The notes under the pieces are model-generated. The model made no database searches and was not told the origin of the DNA. It saw only the letters and a list, made by a program, of their open reading frames with translations. Positions 25,587 to 36,618 of a stretch of 64,000 nucleotides of DNA are shown piece after piece; the stretch's first letter is position 1, and each line of letters starts with the position of its first letter. Both the position numbers and the translations under genes were made by a program. Where the stretch lies: the NCBI GenBank assembly GCA_030685235.1, contig MU839108.1, forward strand, positions 310,001-374,000, in the 5' to 3' direction. Source of the DNA: Copromyces sp. CBS 386.78 (lineage: Eukaryota > Ascomycota > Sordariomycetes > Sordariales > Sordariaceae).

Positions 25587-26730
25587 TTAGATATTCGCAC
25601 CAACCGCATAGCACCTCAGGAAAGCCGGTATGATGGTGACCAAGTTGTTGATGTCGTTTAAGAACGTCGTCGCCTCGATTCTGAGGCCTGCAATGGCACA
25701 ATCGCTGAAGGCGACATCCATCAGACAGTAAAGGGGCTTAGGATCAGAAACGTTGAAGATCCAGTTGATGAACTTTTCTGCTGTGAAGCCGTAGGGATAC
25801 AGGGGCAGGAAGACGCCGGGAGCGCTTTTGGAGGCATTGGCCTGGTCAGTCTCAAAAATACTAATGAAAGCAACGATATATGAGATGTAGCATGGCGGGA
25901 AAGGGTTAAGAGGGAAGAACCTACAGGTTAAAGACACGGCCAATGACGCCCTCATTCTGAGCGAGAATGGTCCAAGCGGTGAGGATGTTGAAGACAGCGG
26001 CGCGCTCTGGTACGTCGACGTAATCACTGACACCAACCGTTGTACCAGTAAGCCGGTCACCAGTCTGGACACCATAGCTGAGGCCCACTTCGAAGGCCTG
26101 AGACCAAGCAGCGTCGTGAGCAGCCCTGTCCCTAAAATCACCAGTCCTCATTTTCCTGAGAAAGTTGGCCCACAGGAGTGAGCTAGGGTTGCCGTACGTA
26201 TCGTTTGACTTTCCCAGGGCAATGGCCGTACCACGCTGGATTCCCTCAAGCACACCAGCCAAGCCGTATGAAGGAGCAATATTGGGATTGGGAATGTTCT
26301 TGTCGATGAAGTACTGCATCAGTCCTTCGATGGCCTTGAACTGCGTCTGGCTTTTGTTTGGTCCGCCGAGAAGCTTGACCTGGATAGCGACGAGATAGAT
26401 GAGCCTGTCAGACAGGGAAACATTCTGCAGGATGTTGAAGTTGCAAGCCAGAGTGTCCTTGCAGGTTGGCCACCCTAGGATGGATGTGCCGGTGACGGAT
26501 ACAGCATCGGCGGAGGCGGTGTCCATTTTGACGTTGGCTAACTTCGACATGACCATGTCGACGATGTCGTGCTGGTCGTTTACCGCCGGCATCTGCTGCA
26601 CCTCCATCCCAAACAAACCCTCTAACAAAGTTAGGGCCATGTGGTTCTGGAAGCAAGAATCGTTAATCTGCATGGTGGCGGCGAGGGCGCCAGCGGCAGA
26701 TGCCACTAAGGCGAGGGTGCAGGAACGCAT
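25587..26730 (-). CDS. Hypothetical secreted protein
   Basis: Two exons, 25,925-26,730 and 25,587-25,860, flank a 64-nt intron (donor GTAGGT, acceptor TTAG) and give 359 residues. I start at the ATG at 26,730 rather than the frame's first ATG (26,838) because residues 1-18 (MRSCTLALVASAAGALAA) then form a textbook signal peptide with an Ala-x-Ala cleavage site. The mature part has several Cys (CFQNH, WPTCKDTLACN, and a C-terminal LYCLMD and SDCAIAG), which suggests disulphides, and N-glycosylation sequons (NVS, NKS, NDT). There is no catalytic motif I recognise. The shape is that of a secreted or cell-surface fungal protein of unknown function. The upstream region up to 26,880 contains its promoter. 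Confidence 0.8.
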
Positions 26731-29700
26731 AGCTGGCAGAATGCAGCTGAGAAAGAGGTGAATGATAGAAGACGAGGTGCCGAACGGTAGATCATGGACC
26801 GATATCGTGGATGGCCATGACCTGCCGGCGTCTTTCACCCCGGCTGTCTGGATATATCGCGCTTATAATCTTCTTCCACGGTGAGCCATCCTGCCATAGA
26901 TTTTCCATCTTCGAGTTGACGCCGGAGTTGCTGAAAGAGCATTCCTACTGCGGGCTGGATAAGGAATGTGTCGAGACTTGACTGTTGGACTTGACCCACA
27001 CGCATCACCATTGTGTTTCGGAGCTTTGTTTATTCGGGATTATGTTAGCGAGCTCTCTCAACTCATCTTCCGACGATATCTAAGGTACTCTTCAAAAAGG
27101 TTGTCCTCCAGATGTTACGTCGATTACGTGCCAGTGCCGGGTAGCTCCATAGCCGAATTCTCGAGAGGCTTGAATAGCGCCCTTGGGGTTCATCAACAAT
27201 CGGAATGTGATCGATGGGACGTCCCGAGACGCTGCCGATCCGGAAGACCCTAACGGCTGAAAAAGAAATGCCTTCACTGTCTCCTTTCAGTCATCACTCG
27301 TTTTTATAAACATGAATTTGGATCATTCCTCCACATCTGCAACTGGCGTAGAGTAGTACTCAGATGAGTCTGGGTTGTGGTGTGTGCATCAAACGGCAAT
27401 AATCGCTTTGATGGTGGCTGGTAAAGCCCGGCATTGGCAAACTCTAGCAATGAAGCGTCATGGATCTGTGACTTTTTCATTTAAGGCGGAAAGGTTTTCG
27501 AACTTGGTTCACCAGGGCCCGTTGTTGGAGTGTCGGTTCTTCTTCTCGGGCGAGAGGTCAGGCCCTATCATCCACACACTTGTCTCAGATCAACATATGC
27601 AAGCCATTGGAAATGTTGTGAAGGACTATCCTAAGGACCCTACGCTCTGACAGACCATCAGGCACGTAAATTGGAGTTGCGTGGTGGTTTCCTTATTCCT
27701 GGGTAGTGTAATTCCCTTGACGCCGGGGCTCGGCGGCACTCGGGAGGGTATCCGCGTTCATTTCGTGTTGGGACAAGCCGCGGGAATGTAGGAGAAATTC
27801 GAGAACAGGAACCGCGTTCCCGTCGTAGATCCCCGATCCGACCAGGGGGTTGTTGTTGTTGTTATAATCGTTGGGTTCGGCTACATGGCATCCAGGAAAA
27901 GCGCCGAGAAGAACAGGGCAGTGAAAGACGAAACTGTGATACTTCAGTGTTAGATTCCTCTGTTCACAGAGCGAGTTGTGGTTATATGAGGTGTACCTGT
28001 TGAAGCCTCCAACTGGAGTGTTCGCCGTGTCCTGCTGCGTGTCCAATTGCGTCAAGTTGCGTGCCTTTGGTGTGACCGCCGGTCTCACTGGTCAAGTTGT
28101 GCTGTCGATATTAAGGGGCTGTGCTCCCTTGAGTTTGTCGAGTATCATTTGTTGATGAGGCTTTCCGAAGGCATAGTACTATGCATCATTGTCGTCGCCG
28201 TGGCCATCGTTGTCATCGTTGCCATTGCCGTTCTCGTGGTCGTGGACTGGAACTCGAGGACCGGTGACATGTGTCTAGGTAGGTAGTGGATAAGTTTCAA
28301 AGACGGGCCCAGTACCTACCAAAATAATTCCCGAGTACGGTAATTTCCCAGCTCTAACATTCGGTCAGGGCATCGGAGGGGGCCTCTTGGTCGGTGGAAT
28401 GTCGATGAGGTGAGCGGGAGGACGAAGGTGGGGAAGCTGTGACAGCGTCATGCACGGAACCGGGCGGCAGGCATCTTTCACTAAGCTCAAAGGACGGTAG
28501 ATCCGACCTACGAAAGTGAAGTAGGTACCTAGTGTAGCGATGAAGGCGGGGGAGTGATGCACTAAGGTAACATCAGGGCGGCAGGATAGACACTTGCCGC
28601 GGCCGCAACTGCATTGAGTTGACACCGGGCCGCCCAATGACAACTGAACTTCAAAATGGAACCTGAGCCAAAACCTGTCACATTGTCAATGGAGACCATT
28701 CCTGGGCTGGAGCTTTTATCCGGCCTCTGTTTCTTTGAGGAGGATTCGTTCGGGATGAAAGAAGGTGGGCAAGTTGGAGTGCTGGATGGACTGCATTGCA
28801 AATCGAAACGATCAGTTCCAGTCCTGTATGTATGATTGCTTAGTGATCATCACTTACTGGATGAATGTGCCCTTCTCCAACTGTTCATCCCTCACAACGT
28901 CCAAATCAACGCAAGTGTTTTCAAACGAAGATTGAAGAGGACCTTGACGGCTGCTCTGGACTCAAGACGAGGAAGTCGCATCCATCGCACGAACGGTTTC
29001 AATCGAAGCGGATGGCCCGGGGTGCCATGAGGAGATGGGGCCATGACGCCCCTGGCTGGCCTGTCAGGTGGAGAGACCACAGTCCCCGCCACTGTTTGGA
29101 AGAAGCCCCGCTCGGGACGGTGGACGACAGACAGACAACGGCTGTTACGGATCGGATGGGGTGACTGAGCATTGAGGTCGTCGGTCGGGTCGTACGCACT
29201 CTTTTGTCTCGAGTCTGAATGAACTGTTCAGTTTCGTCTCCAAAACTCCCAGTGATCATCACGGGTGCCGGCCATCCTTTATGTGTGCTTGAGGTCAGGT
29301 CGTCTTGTCATCTCATTGACCTCATCGGCACCGGCACTCGAGAGATGATAAGGTTGACGCTAATCCGCCCGGAATAGTGGCACCATCGCGGCGAGGTGGG
29401 CCGACCTTGTTCACTTTCGTCCAAGTGTCGAGCCGCCAAGAGACTTCCCCGGATTGCTTGGCGACACCCTACCTTAACACGCCCCTGATTGGAGTGTCCA
29501 TTGGAGGTTTTTGGAGAAGTGCGTGTGGTAGGGAAGGACCCAGTACCTCCGGGTCCTAGCAGATCACCCTATTCCATCATGTCATGATAATTATTCATCA
29601 CACGATCATCCCAAAACGGCCATCTCCAGACTCCGTACCGCACTGCCCTGCACCACCACCTGCACCACCATGGCCAGGTGATCTTCTACCCCGCCCGGCG

Positions 29701-30253
29701 AGGCAGGAACGAATGCAGCGGAAACAGCCAATCTCGAGCCCTCCAATCTCGACTCGCTTCAGCTCCTCTTGGCTTGATCGTGCAAACCCCCTCATGACGA
29801 AGACCGACGAACCGATCGGTACATCCAGTCCTATCACTTAGACGCCCTCCAACAAGTGTAACCACCACTCATTTCCCACCCGTGATGGCTACTCTGAAAT
29901 GTACAGGTACCCGCAGCTTGCTTGCTTGCCTGCCTGCTCTCTGCCCCCCTCTTGTAACCATTGAAACCGGCTCGCCATCCCGCAACTGCCTCGAGAAGGG
30001 CATTGGAACTTCCCCTCCCGTTGCCGTGCTCGTGTCCCGCTCCCCTTTATCTACCTCATAGCTCCCGTCTCGATTCCAATAAATCTCCTCCCCCTCTTCT
30101 CTTCTCCTTGTCCAACAGACACCTCTCCCCAATCTGCATCCATCTTTGCGAGCTCCAATCCTATTCATCATCCATCCCTTCAGCTGTTATATCTTTATAC
30201 AGCTGCCACACCAGTAGTCATCTGTAGACAGATCCAACCACACCATCACCACC
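26731..30253. other. Long intergenic stretch, no supported gene
   Basis: Several open frames of 80-131 codons exist. The longest is minus 27,693-28,088, with an Asn-rich run. None shows a recognisable motif, a signal peptide or splice sites that link frames into a longer protein. AGGTACCTA/TAGGTAGGTAG motifs occur at about 27,083, 28,277 and 28,522. The pyrimidine-rich stretch at about 30,010-30,120 upstream of 30,254 fits the 5' leader of the next gene. Confidence 0.5.
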
Positions 30254-30976
30254 ATGTCGGGCGAACCACTCACCAAGGTCGACTCGGCCGTCCAAGGCCT
30301 CGAAGCCACATCACCCCCAAAGGAGGGCCACATCCACAAGCACCGACGAGCAAGCTCGAGTGCCAATGGCGTCATGAACATCAACGACCTGGAGGCTCAA
30401 GGAATTGACCTCCAGATTGCCAAGGAGACGCAGATGTTGGGGTGGTAAGTCCTGCCATGCACACACAGTCCACAGACCATGTCATGACTCGACACGGCCG
30501 AGACTTGAGACATTGGCTCACAGTTGTTGTCCGATGATAGGAAGGTCAACACGTCGCCCACGTCGATAGACGACAAGGAGTACCTCAAGGTCATGCTCAC
30601 AACACCGCCAGTCAAGAAGATTGACCTCTTCTTCAAGACGGGGCTACACGTAACAGCACGGAACCTCAAGGGCGTAACCATCAGGGACGCCATGGATGCC
30701 ATCCACAAGTCGTTCAAGAAGAGGGTAAGACTCGTCGATCCTGTTAATCCATATGTGGGTTAGCATGGGAGGTTCGTTTGACTGACTCTTTGATTTGTTG
30801 CATAGCCCGATGACGAACTACCCGAACCATACCTCAGGGGATTCGAGTGGGACAAGGAGGAGTCGTGGACATCACTCCTAGTACACTTGGCAACGAACCC
30901 TGGCACCATGAAGCCCGCGGGCGGCTCCTCCAAGAAGAAGAAGAAGGCGGCCGCCGCCGAGGAAGAGGCCGCCTAA
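30254..30976 (+). CDS. Conserved-looking fungal protein, possibly DUF6699 family
   Basis: Three exons, 30,254-30,444, 30,541-30,724 and 30,806-30,976, with introns of 96 and 81 nt (GTAAGT, GTAAGA donors), give 181 residues. The N-terminus is low complexity. The middle and end (FFKTGLHVTARNLKGVTIRD, then a helical AMDAIHKSF, then LPEPYLRGFEWDKEESW) resemble a fungal domain I associate with DUF6699, in which a VTVRDVLEAI-like segment precedes a helix. The family name is tentative. The C-terminus is odd: five Lys, four Ala and three Glu (SSKKKKKAAAAEEEAA), probably a charged disordered tail. Exon joins are supported because each join restores one continuous frame. Function and location are unknown. 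Confidence 0.8.
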
Positions 30977-31859
30977 GCCGTTTCCAGTCTCGTCCAGACC
31001 AACTTGGTCTGCACCTGCTATCCTTGTCCTTGGTTCTTCGGTGATGGGTGACAATGACAGGACCATAATCTGTATCATTAATGATTCCCTGATGGCTGGC
31101 TGGGGTTGATCCCCCCTGTCGCCAGCGTCTTATTTTACTCTTTTCGGTGTCGTTCTGGTCCGAGGAAACAGCTGGCTGGGTCAAACGCACACAAGAGCAG
31201 CGGACACAAGACAACAGTGTCTGACATGCTATTGATAATGAACATGACTTTCAGCCTTGGTAAAGCTTCTCGAGTGCCAATGTGATGAGCAATCTGAGTG
31301 CCATAGTGTCTTGCATTTCTGTCCACGGCTTCCACGGCTTCGAGACCTTCCACCTGTGAGGTTAAATTACAAAATTCCCAAAAGTCTTATGCCAAACAAT
31401 ACCTGATCTTATTAAGCCTTGATGTGTCCACGGATCATCATCAGATCTCTGGTCCTAACCCGTGCCCCTTCTAGACGGCAAACGAGTGAGGCCAGGCGGG
31501 CCATGTTTCACTTTTATGGGAATACGGAGCGATGGTCGGAGTTTCGGATGATGACAAAATAGGAAACCGGAAAAGAGCGGACCATAAAGACTCGCGAAAC
31601 CGAGATGCAGGATGCAGGGTTGGAGCGCCTGACCACGTACATGATGTTTAACGGCCGCCGAAAACAACCAACAGACGTCTGAAGCCTGCGTTTCCTCCAC
31701 GATCTGATTCTGGGTTTCGCGAGCCTGTCCGGTAGGAGCCTGCTGTTCCCCTTGACAAAAGCCTCATGTTCCCTTCCATTGGCGAGTCCGATGACCGCTC
31801 GATCTATGCCTATTGCTCAAGTTTTCATGTGCTCGTTGTCGTAGTCGTGGCATTGGGTA
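30977..31859. other. Intergenic stretch, no gene seen
   Basis: This is the 3' region of the gene ending at 30,976 and unannotated sequence up to the MITE-like element at 31,860. No supported coding potential is seen. A minus frame at 31,455-31,700 has no recognisable features. Confidence 0.55.
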
Positions 31860-32133
31860 CCGTAATAACTCGACAAACTGGCAAACCGCTTTCCCTGTTT
31901 CTGTACAGGGCATATGGCAGAAATCTGCCAGGAAGAAGCCCAGTCAGCCAACATACACCAGCAAATGTATCTGCCCAATTAGTGAAAACTGAAGGACATT
32001 GCCCTCGACGTTAACTTACACACATTCGAAGGCACAGTGACCGACCTGATCCTGCCAGCTCCCTGTACAGATATGCTATATACCCTGCACAGAAACACGG
32101 AAAGCGGTTTGCCAGTTTGTCGAGTTATTACGG
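31860..32133. mobile_element. MITE-like element 1 with TA target duplication
   Basis: The 274-bp unit is bounded by terminal inverted repeats that begin CCGTAATAACTCGACAAACT. The first 35 nt at each end are identical, and the match continues to about 53 nt with only three or four differences. The dinucleotide TA flanks it on both sides (31,858-31,859 and 32,134-32,135), as expected of Tc1/mariner-type insertion. It has no transposase frame of useful length, so it is non-autonomous. It lies about 570 bp upstream of the homogentisate dioxygenase start and could carry regulatory sequence. Confidence 0.85.
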
Positions 32134-32703
32134 TATGTTGTCGGTGCCGCGGCAAAGTTATCCATCTTGTTCGCTGGAAGAAGAAAAAACGGAAAGAAAA
32201 TTCCAGATGAAGATTGCAAGAAATGGAACCAAAGCCGACAAACACAAGCTTCGGGGAAGCGGGGCCAATGGAGAGAGCTATGGTGGAGCTCGGGAACCGA
32301 AACCAGTGGGGATGGACATCACGTGGAGAAGGCCTTCCCCGGGTTTTTAGAGGATAATCCCCGCCAAACGGGCCGCAATTGGAGACGCATACCTTCGGCT
32401 ACTGGCGGTCCTGCATCGCGGTCTTGCGCCGGGCTTGGGATGGGGCGGAATTTGGGGAGCCTGTTCGAGAACTGAACCATGCATCTAGCACAATGACGAA
32501 GACTAGAAGTAGCAGTGCTACCTCGGGATCAGAAAACATGGACTTTGTTTGGCTTTCGGAGAGATTCCTTTCCTTCTCCCAAGTCCTCCTTCTTCTGCTC
32601 GATCTGTCCTTGACTTGACTTGATCTTCCTCCTCCTCCTCCTCCGGTAGCACAGAGCTTCAAGTTACAACAACAACCAAGTTGGATTATACCAAACCGTG
32701 ATA
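32134..32703. other. Upstream region of homogentisate dioxygenase
   Basis: The stretch lies between MITE-like element 1 and the dioxygenase ATG. The last 150 bp are pyrimidine-rich (CTTCCTCCTCCTCCTCCTCC-type), as is common in fungal leaders just before the start. No gene is seen. Confidence 0.6.
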
Positions 32704-34176
32704 ATGCCAGTCACCAACTTCGACTTCAAGGAAAAATACCGGTACCAGAATGGCTTCGATTCCTACCTAGAGTAAGTATCAATCCCTCCTCTACTATCAA
32801 ACTCTTACACTCTACTAACTGAACGTCCCAGATCCGAAGCCGTCTCCGGCGCGCTCCCCATCGGCCACAACTCCCCTCAGAAGCCGCCCCTCGGCCTCTA
32901 CGCCGAAAAACTCTCCGGAACCGCCTTCACAGCTCCCCGCCACGAGAACAAACAATCATGGCTCTACCGCATCCTCCCCTCGTGCTCACACCCGCCCTTC
33001 GGCGAGGCCACGCCGGCTAAGAACGGCCAGGAGCCCGTCCTCGAGCGATCGCCCTCGAAGCTGCACTACATCCCCAACCAACTCCGCTGGGACCCCTTCG
33101 ACCACGAATCCGACACCGACTTCGTCTCTGGTCTACGTCTCGTCGCCGGCGCCGGCGACCCCACCCTCAAGCAAGGGCTGGGAATGTACGTCTACGCGGC
33201 AGGAAAATCCATGGACGCCCAATCAGCCTTCTACTCGGCCGACGGCGACCTGCTCATCGTCGCGCAAGACGGCGTGCTAGACATCCGCACTGAGTTCGGC
33301 TGGCTTCTAGTCCGCCCAATGGAAATCGCCGTCATCCCCCGCGGCGTGCGCTACCAAGTCCTCTTACCCTCCGGCCCCGTCCGCGGTTACGCTTTGGAAC
33401 TCTACCAGGGGCACTTCCAGCTCCCCGAGCTGGGTCCCATTGGCTCCAACGGCCTCGCCAACGCGCGCGACTTCCAAGCGCCCGTGGCCTGCTTCAGCGA
33501 AGACCACGGGTCGATCGCGCTCGACGGACAAAACTCTTATACCATCACCGCCAAGTTCAACAACACCTTGTTCGAAACCAAGCAGCCACACACGCCCTTC
33601 GACGTCGTCGCCTGGCACGGTAATTACTACCCCTACAAGTACGACCTGGGGCGCTTCAACACCATCGGCTCCATCAGCTTTGACCATCCGGACCCGTCCA
33701 TCTTCACGGTCCTGACGGGCCCCTCCGACCATGTGGGAACCGCCATTGCCGACTTCGTCATCTTCCCGCCTCGCTGGCTGGTGGGCGAGGACACCTTCCG
33801 TCCTCCTTGGTACCACAGGAACACGATGAGCGAGTTCATGGGTTTGATAACAGGTGCTTACGATGCGAAGAAGGGTGGCAAGGGGGGGTTCGTCCCGGGA
33901 GGAGCGAGTTTGCACAATGTTATGAGTGGCCATGGTCCCGATGCGACGAGCTATGAGGGGGCGAGGAACGCGGAGCTGAAACCGATGAAGGTCGGGGAGG
34001 GAAGTTGTGCGTTTATGTTTGAGAGCTGTCTCATGGTGGGCGTGACGGATTGGGGACTCAAGACTTGTCAGAAGGTGCAGGAGGATTATAATGAGCATAG
34101 CTGGGGTGGGGTGAAGGTGCATTGGAAGGGGATGGCGGCACTGGAGGGGGAGAAGGGGGAGAAGCATTTGCTGTAA
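32704..34176 (+). CDS. hmgA: Homogentisate 1,2-dioxygenase
   Basis: This Fe(II) enzyme opens the ring of homogentisate to maleylacetoacetate in tyrosine and phenylalanine catabolism, in the cytosol. Exons 32,704-32,771 and 32,832-34,176 flank a 60-nt intron (GTAAGT donor) and give 470 residues, slightly longer than typical (about 445). The N-terminus [20 protein letters not shown] is the family signature. Iron ligands are visible: His351 in WYHRN, Glu357 in MSEFMG and His390 in SGHGPD. The catalytic-base His308 lies in FDHPDPS, and the spacing matches the human enzyme. Small insertions (KKGGKGG near residue 370) and a charged C-terminal tail ([10 protein letters not shown]) account for extra length. 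The gene converges on the oxidoreductase at 35,125 and is bracketed by two MITE-like elements. Neither fumarylacetoacetase nor maleylacetoacetate isomerase is present nearby. Confidence 0.97.
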
Positions 34177-34421
34177 ACCAAGGGAGTTGGAAGATGAAAG
34201 AAAAGGGGGAGAAAGGAAGATGGATATTTGAGGATTAAGTTACTTTGGTTAGTAACAGGAGAAGGGAACATGATGGAGTGATCGTGTGGCTGTAGGAAGA
34301 AGAAACATACCGACCGACGAGAAGAAGGAGCCACCACTTTAAAAGGGAGTAGGAAGACTATACCAGACGTAGTCGCTACTTGAACAATTGATCATCATGC
34401 CATTGCATTCAAAATACAATA
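34177..34421. other. 3' flank of homogentisate dioxygenase
   Basis: This short purine-rich stretch after the stop codon (GGGAGAAAGG-type) presumably contains the 3' UTR. It leads directly to the MITE-like element at 34,422. Confidence 0.5.
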
Positions 34422-34760
34422 CCGTATCGACTCGGGGCATCCGGTTTTAGGTTCCAAGGAAATCTGGCAGAATCTGTAAGCACACTGCACGAATATGTGC
34501 TTTTCATGCCCGGGAAAAATAGTGGGGGAGACATCACGATATCGACAGCAACGAGCTCTACAGAGGGCAAAAGAACGAGAGAAGGTTACAGGGGAAGGTT
34601 ACAGGGCAAGTACAGGGCACAACCAATAGAGCTGGAGGGTGGGGACATTCAAAATCACCGTCTTACATACAATTTCTGGTGGGCATAAATGTTGCAGTAT
34701 GCTTGCAGACTATGCCTGATTTCCTTGGAACCTGAAACCAGATGCCCCGAGTCGATGCGG
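34422..34760. mobile_element. MITE-like element 2 with TA target duplication
   Basis: The 339-bp unit has terminal inverted repeats of more than 60 bp that begin CCGTATCGACTCGGGGCATC (left) and CCGCATCGACTCGGGGCATC (right, reverse complement). Most differences between the arms are C/T or A/G. TA flanks both ends (34,420-34,421 and 34,761-34,762). There is no transposase frame. The internal sequence includes GGTTACAGGGGAAGGTTACA. It belongs to a different family from element 1, although both begin with CCG and use TA. It lies between the convergent dioxygenase and oxidoreductase genes. Confidence 0.82.
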
Positions 34761-35124
34761 TATGTTCAGATTGTTTGAATTCTGCATTGCATTGGGGCCA
34801 TGTGCCTGCGGTCGAATGGTTGGATTCTCTTCACATGGTGCGGTTGGCAGTTGGCAACGAAGAAGTGCAGGGTAAGTGACGATTTTTCGCACAACCAAGA
34901 AGCACAGCGGGCAGGCACAGCCATTTTCTGGCATCGCGCCTCGGTGGGTCTCGAGTAGCTGTTTCCCACGCCCATGTGTAAGTGAATAAAAACCAGCAAC
35001 CGGCATGTTGGTGAGATCCTCCCAAAAAGGTATCAATCAAACATAAGGTAGGTAGCATATCTCACACCCCATCATCATATAACTCAATCCAACCTTCATG
35101 TGCGGTCAACCCATCTTATGCTGT

Positions 35125-36618
35125 TTACGCAGACTTCCCTCCCACCGCCGGTCCCGGTGGCACCGCAACGCTCGTATGCAACCTGCCCTGGAACCTCTTC
35201 CTCATCCTCTCAAAACCAACCCTGAACGCCTCCGGAAACCACGCTTTCAACTCCCCATTATCCCTCCCATCCATCATCTCCACCAACGCCTTCGCACACA
35301 TCCAACACAGCACCATCCCATGCCCCTGGAAACTGCAACTCATCCAGAACCCCGTCTCCCCCGGCACCGCTCCAACCATGGGGAACCCATCAGGCGTGTA
35401 CCCCATGATCCCCGTCCACTCCTTTCTTACTTTTCCATCTGGATGATCCTCTCCCCAATTCCCCTTTCCGTCATCGCCACCAAAGTATCTCGTTAGCGTA
35501 TCGGCAAGGTAGTCGCTAATCTCCTCGTTGACCGTGGTATCATCCGTAGTCCCGTACTCCTCCAACCCGTCCCCCTTAGCCCTCACCAGCCCACCGCCAA
35601 TGACCAAGTCCCCCTCGTTTCGACTCCCCTTTGGTCGCGGAATCATGTACTCGTACCCCTTATCGTAGATGAAGCTGTATGTGGTCGGCAAACATCCCTT
35701 CTCGGGAACTTTGCTCCCGGGCCTTTGCGCCGTGACCTGTCCACGCAGGGGGATGATAACGCCCTGAAAAGTGGGCGCAATGGCGGCCGTGTACCCGTTC
35801 GTGGCGAGGATGATGTCTTTGGTCCAAATGTTTCCGCGAGGGGTTTGTACGGTCCAGGTGCGTTCGTCGCGGTTTTTCATCAGGGAGGTGGCGGGCGTGT
35901 TGGTTTGCAGGTTGAGGCCGCGGGATAGGCAGAGCTTGAGGAGGCCGGTGGTGAAGGCGTAGGAGGAGATGCTACCGGCTGGGTAGGAGACACCGCCGTA
36001 GATGGTTTGTGGTTGACCGGCTACCGTTCCGGCGTCAAGGGCGCAGTGGAATTTGGACTGGACTTCCTCGGGAGAGTGAAATGTGTACTCTGCTACTGGA
36101 TCTCCTTCAGGGAAGGCAGCCTTCATGGCTGCGACAGCTTCGTGGGCGGCGGTCCATTGGCTTTCGTCATAGACGATGTCGATGGTGTGGCAGGGGTTGG
36201 AGTCGCAAGGGATATTGTGCTCTTTGGCGAAGGCATGGACGGCCTGAATGTTGTCATACTCGAGTCTCGCGATCTGTACGGCGGCCGGAGTGCCAAGGAG
36301 TGAGGCGTGCTCGAGAAATGAGCGGTAGGAGGCGGCTTTGGTGTGTCCGCCGTTGCGGCCTGTTGCGCCGGAGCAAGCTTGGCGAGCTTCGAGCATGACG
36401 ATGTTTCTGGACCCCGCTTCCCCAGGCTTGACATCTTTTAGGAGGTTCCATGCTATCGCTGCACCGGTGATGCCGCTTCCTATGATGACAATGTCGGCAC
36501 GGTCTGGAAGGTCCTTGGTGGTATGCTGGTCGGCAATGTCATGGGGAGGATCTTGCCAGTAGCTCGGGGTTGGATTCTCTCGAGGAAGAGTGACTCGGAT
36601 TTTGGCGCGTTCGTCCAT
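35125..36618 (-). CDS. FAD-dependent oxidoreductase (DAO family)
   Basis: This is a glycine/D-amino-acid-oxidase-type flavoenzyme, expected to oxidise an amine or amino acid with FAD; the substrate cannot be read from sequence. It is a single exon of 497 residues from the ATG at 36,618 (context CAACAATGG). The frame is open 13 codons further upstream but without an ATG. The dinucleotide-binding motif is ADIVIIGSGITGAAIAWNL (GSGITG at residues 47-52), followed by an acidic strand end (MLEAR) and ACSGATGRNGGH, typical of this fungal subgroup. The C-terminal FAD-contact region is GYTPDGFPMVGAVPG and FQGHGMVLCWMCAKALVEM. It is convergent with homogentisate dioxygenase, and a link to aromatic amino-acid breakdown is only suggestive. 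There is no signal peptide or peroxisomal SKL; it ends in KSA. Confidence 0.92.
   Translation of the reverse strand: MDERAKIRVTLPRENPTPSYWQDPPHDIADQHTTKDLPDRADIVIIGSGITGAAIAWNLLKDVKPGEAGSRNIVMLEARQACSGATGRNGGHTKAASYRSFLEHASLLGTPAAVQIARLEYDNIQAVHAFAKEHNIPCDSNPCHTIDIVYDESQWTAAHEAVAAMKAAFPEGDPVAEYTFHSPEEVQSKFHCALDAGTVAGQPQTIYGGVSYPAGSISSYAFTTGLLKLCLSRGLNLQTNTPATSLMKNRDERTWTVQTPRGNIWTKDIILATNGYTAAIAPTFQGVIIPLRGQVTAQRPGSKVPEKGCLPTTYSFIYDKGYEYMIPRPKGSRNEGDLVIGGGLVRAKGDGLEEYGTTDDTTVNEEISDYLADTLTRYFGGDDGKGNWGEDHPDGKVRKEWTGIMGYTPDGFPMVGAVPGETGFWMSCSFQGHGMVLCWMCAKALVEMMDGRDNGELKAWFPEAFRVGFERMRKRFQGRLHTSVAVPPGPAVGGKSA

Noticed and set aside
27693..28088. 131-codon minus frame with an Asn run
   Set aside because: Plausible as a short gene, but no domain, no signal peptide and no conserved start or exon structure visible.
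28047..28286. Plus frame with a Val/Ile/Ala-rich stretch resembling a membrane segment
   Set aside because: The hydrophobic run comes from a GTTGTCATCGTT-type simple repeat; the opposite strand gives an Asn run from the same repeat.
33364..34167. 267-codon minus frame antisense to homogentisate dioxygenase
   Set aside because: Shadow of a GC-rich third position in the real gene; no independent evidence.
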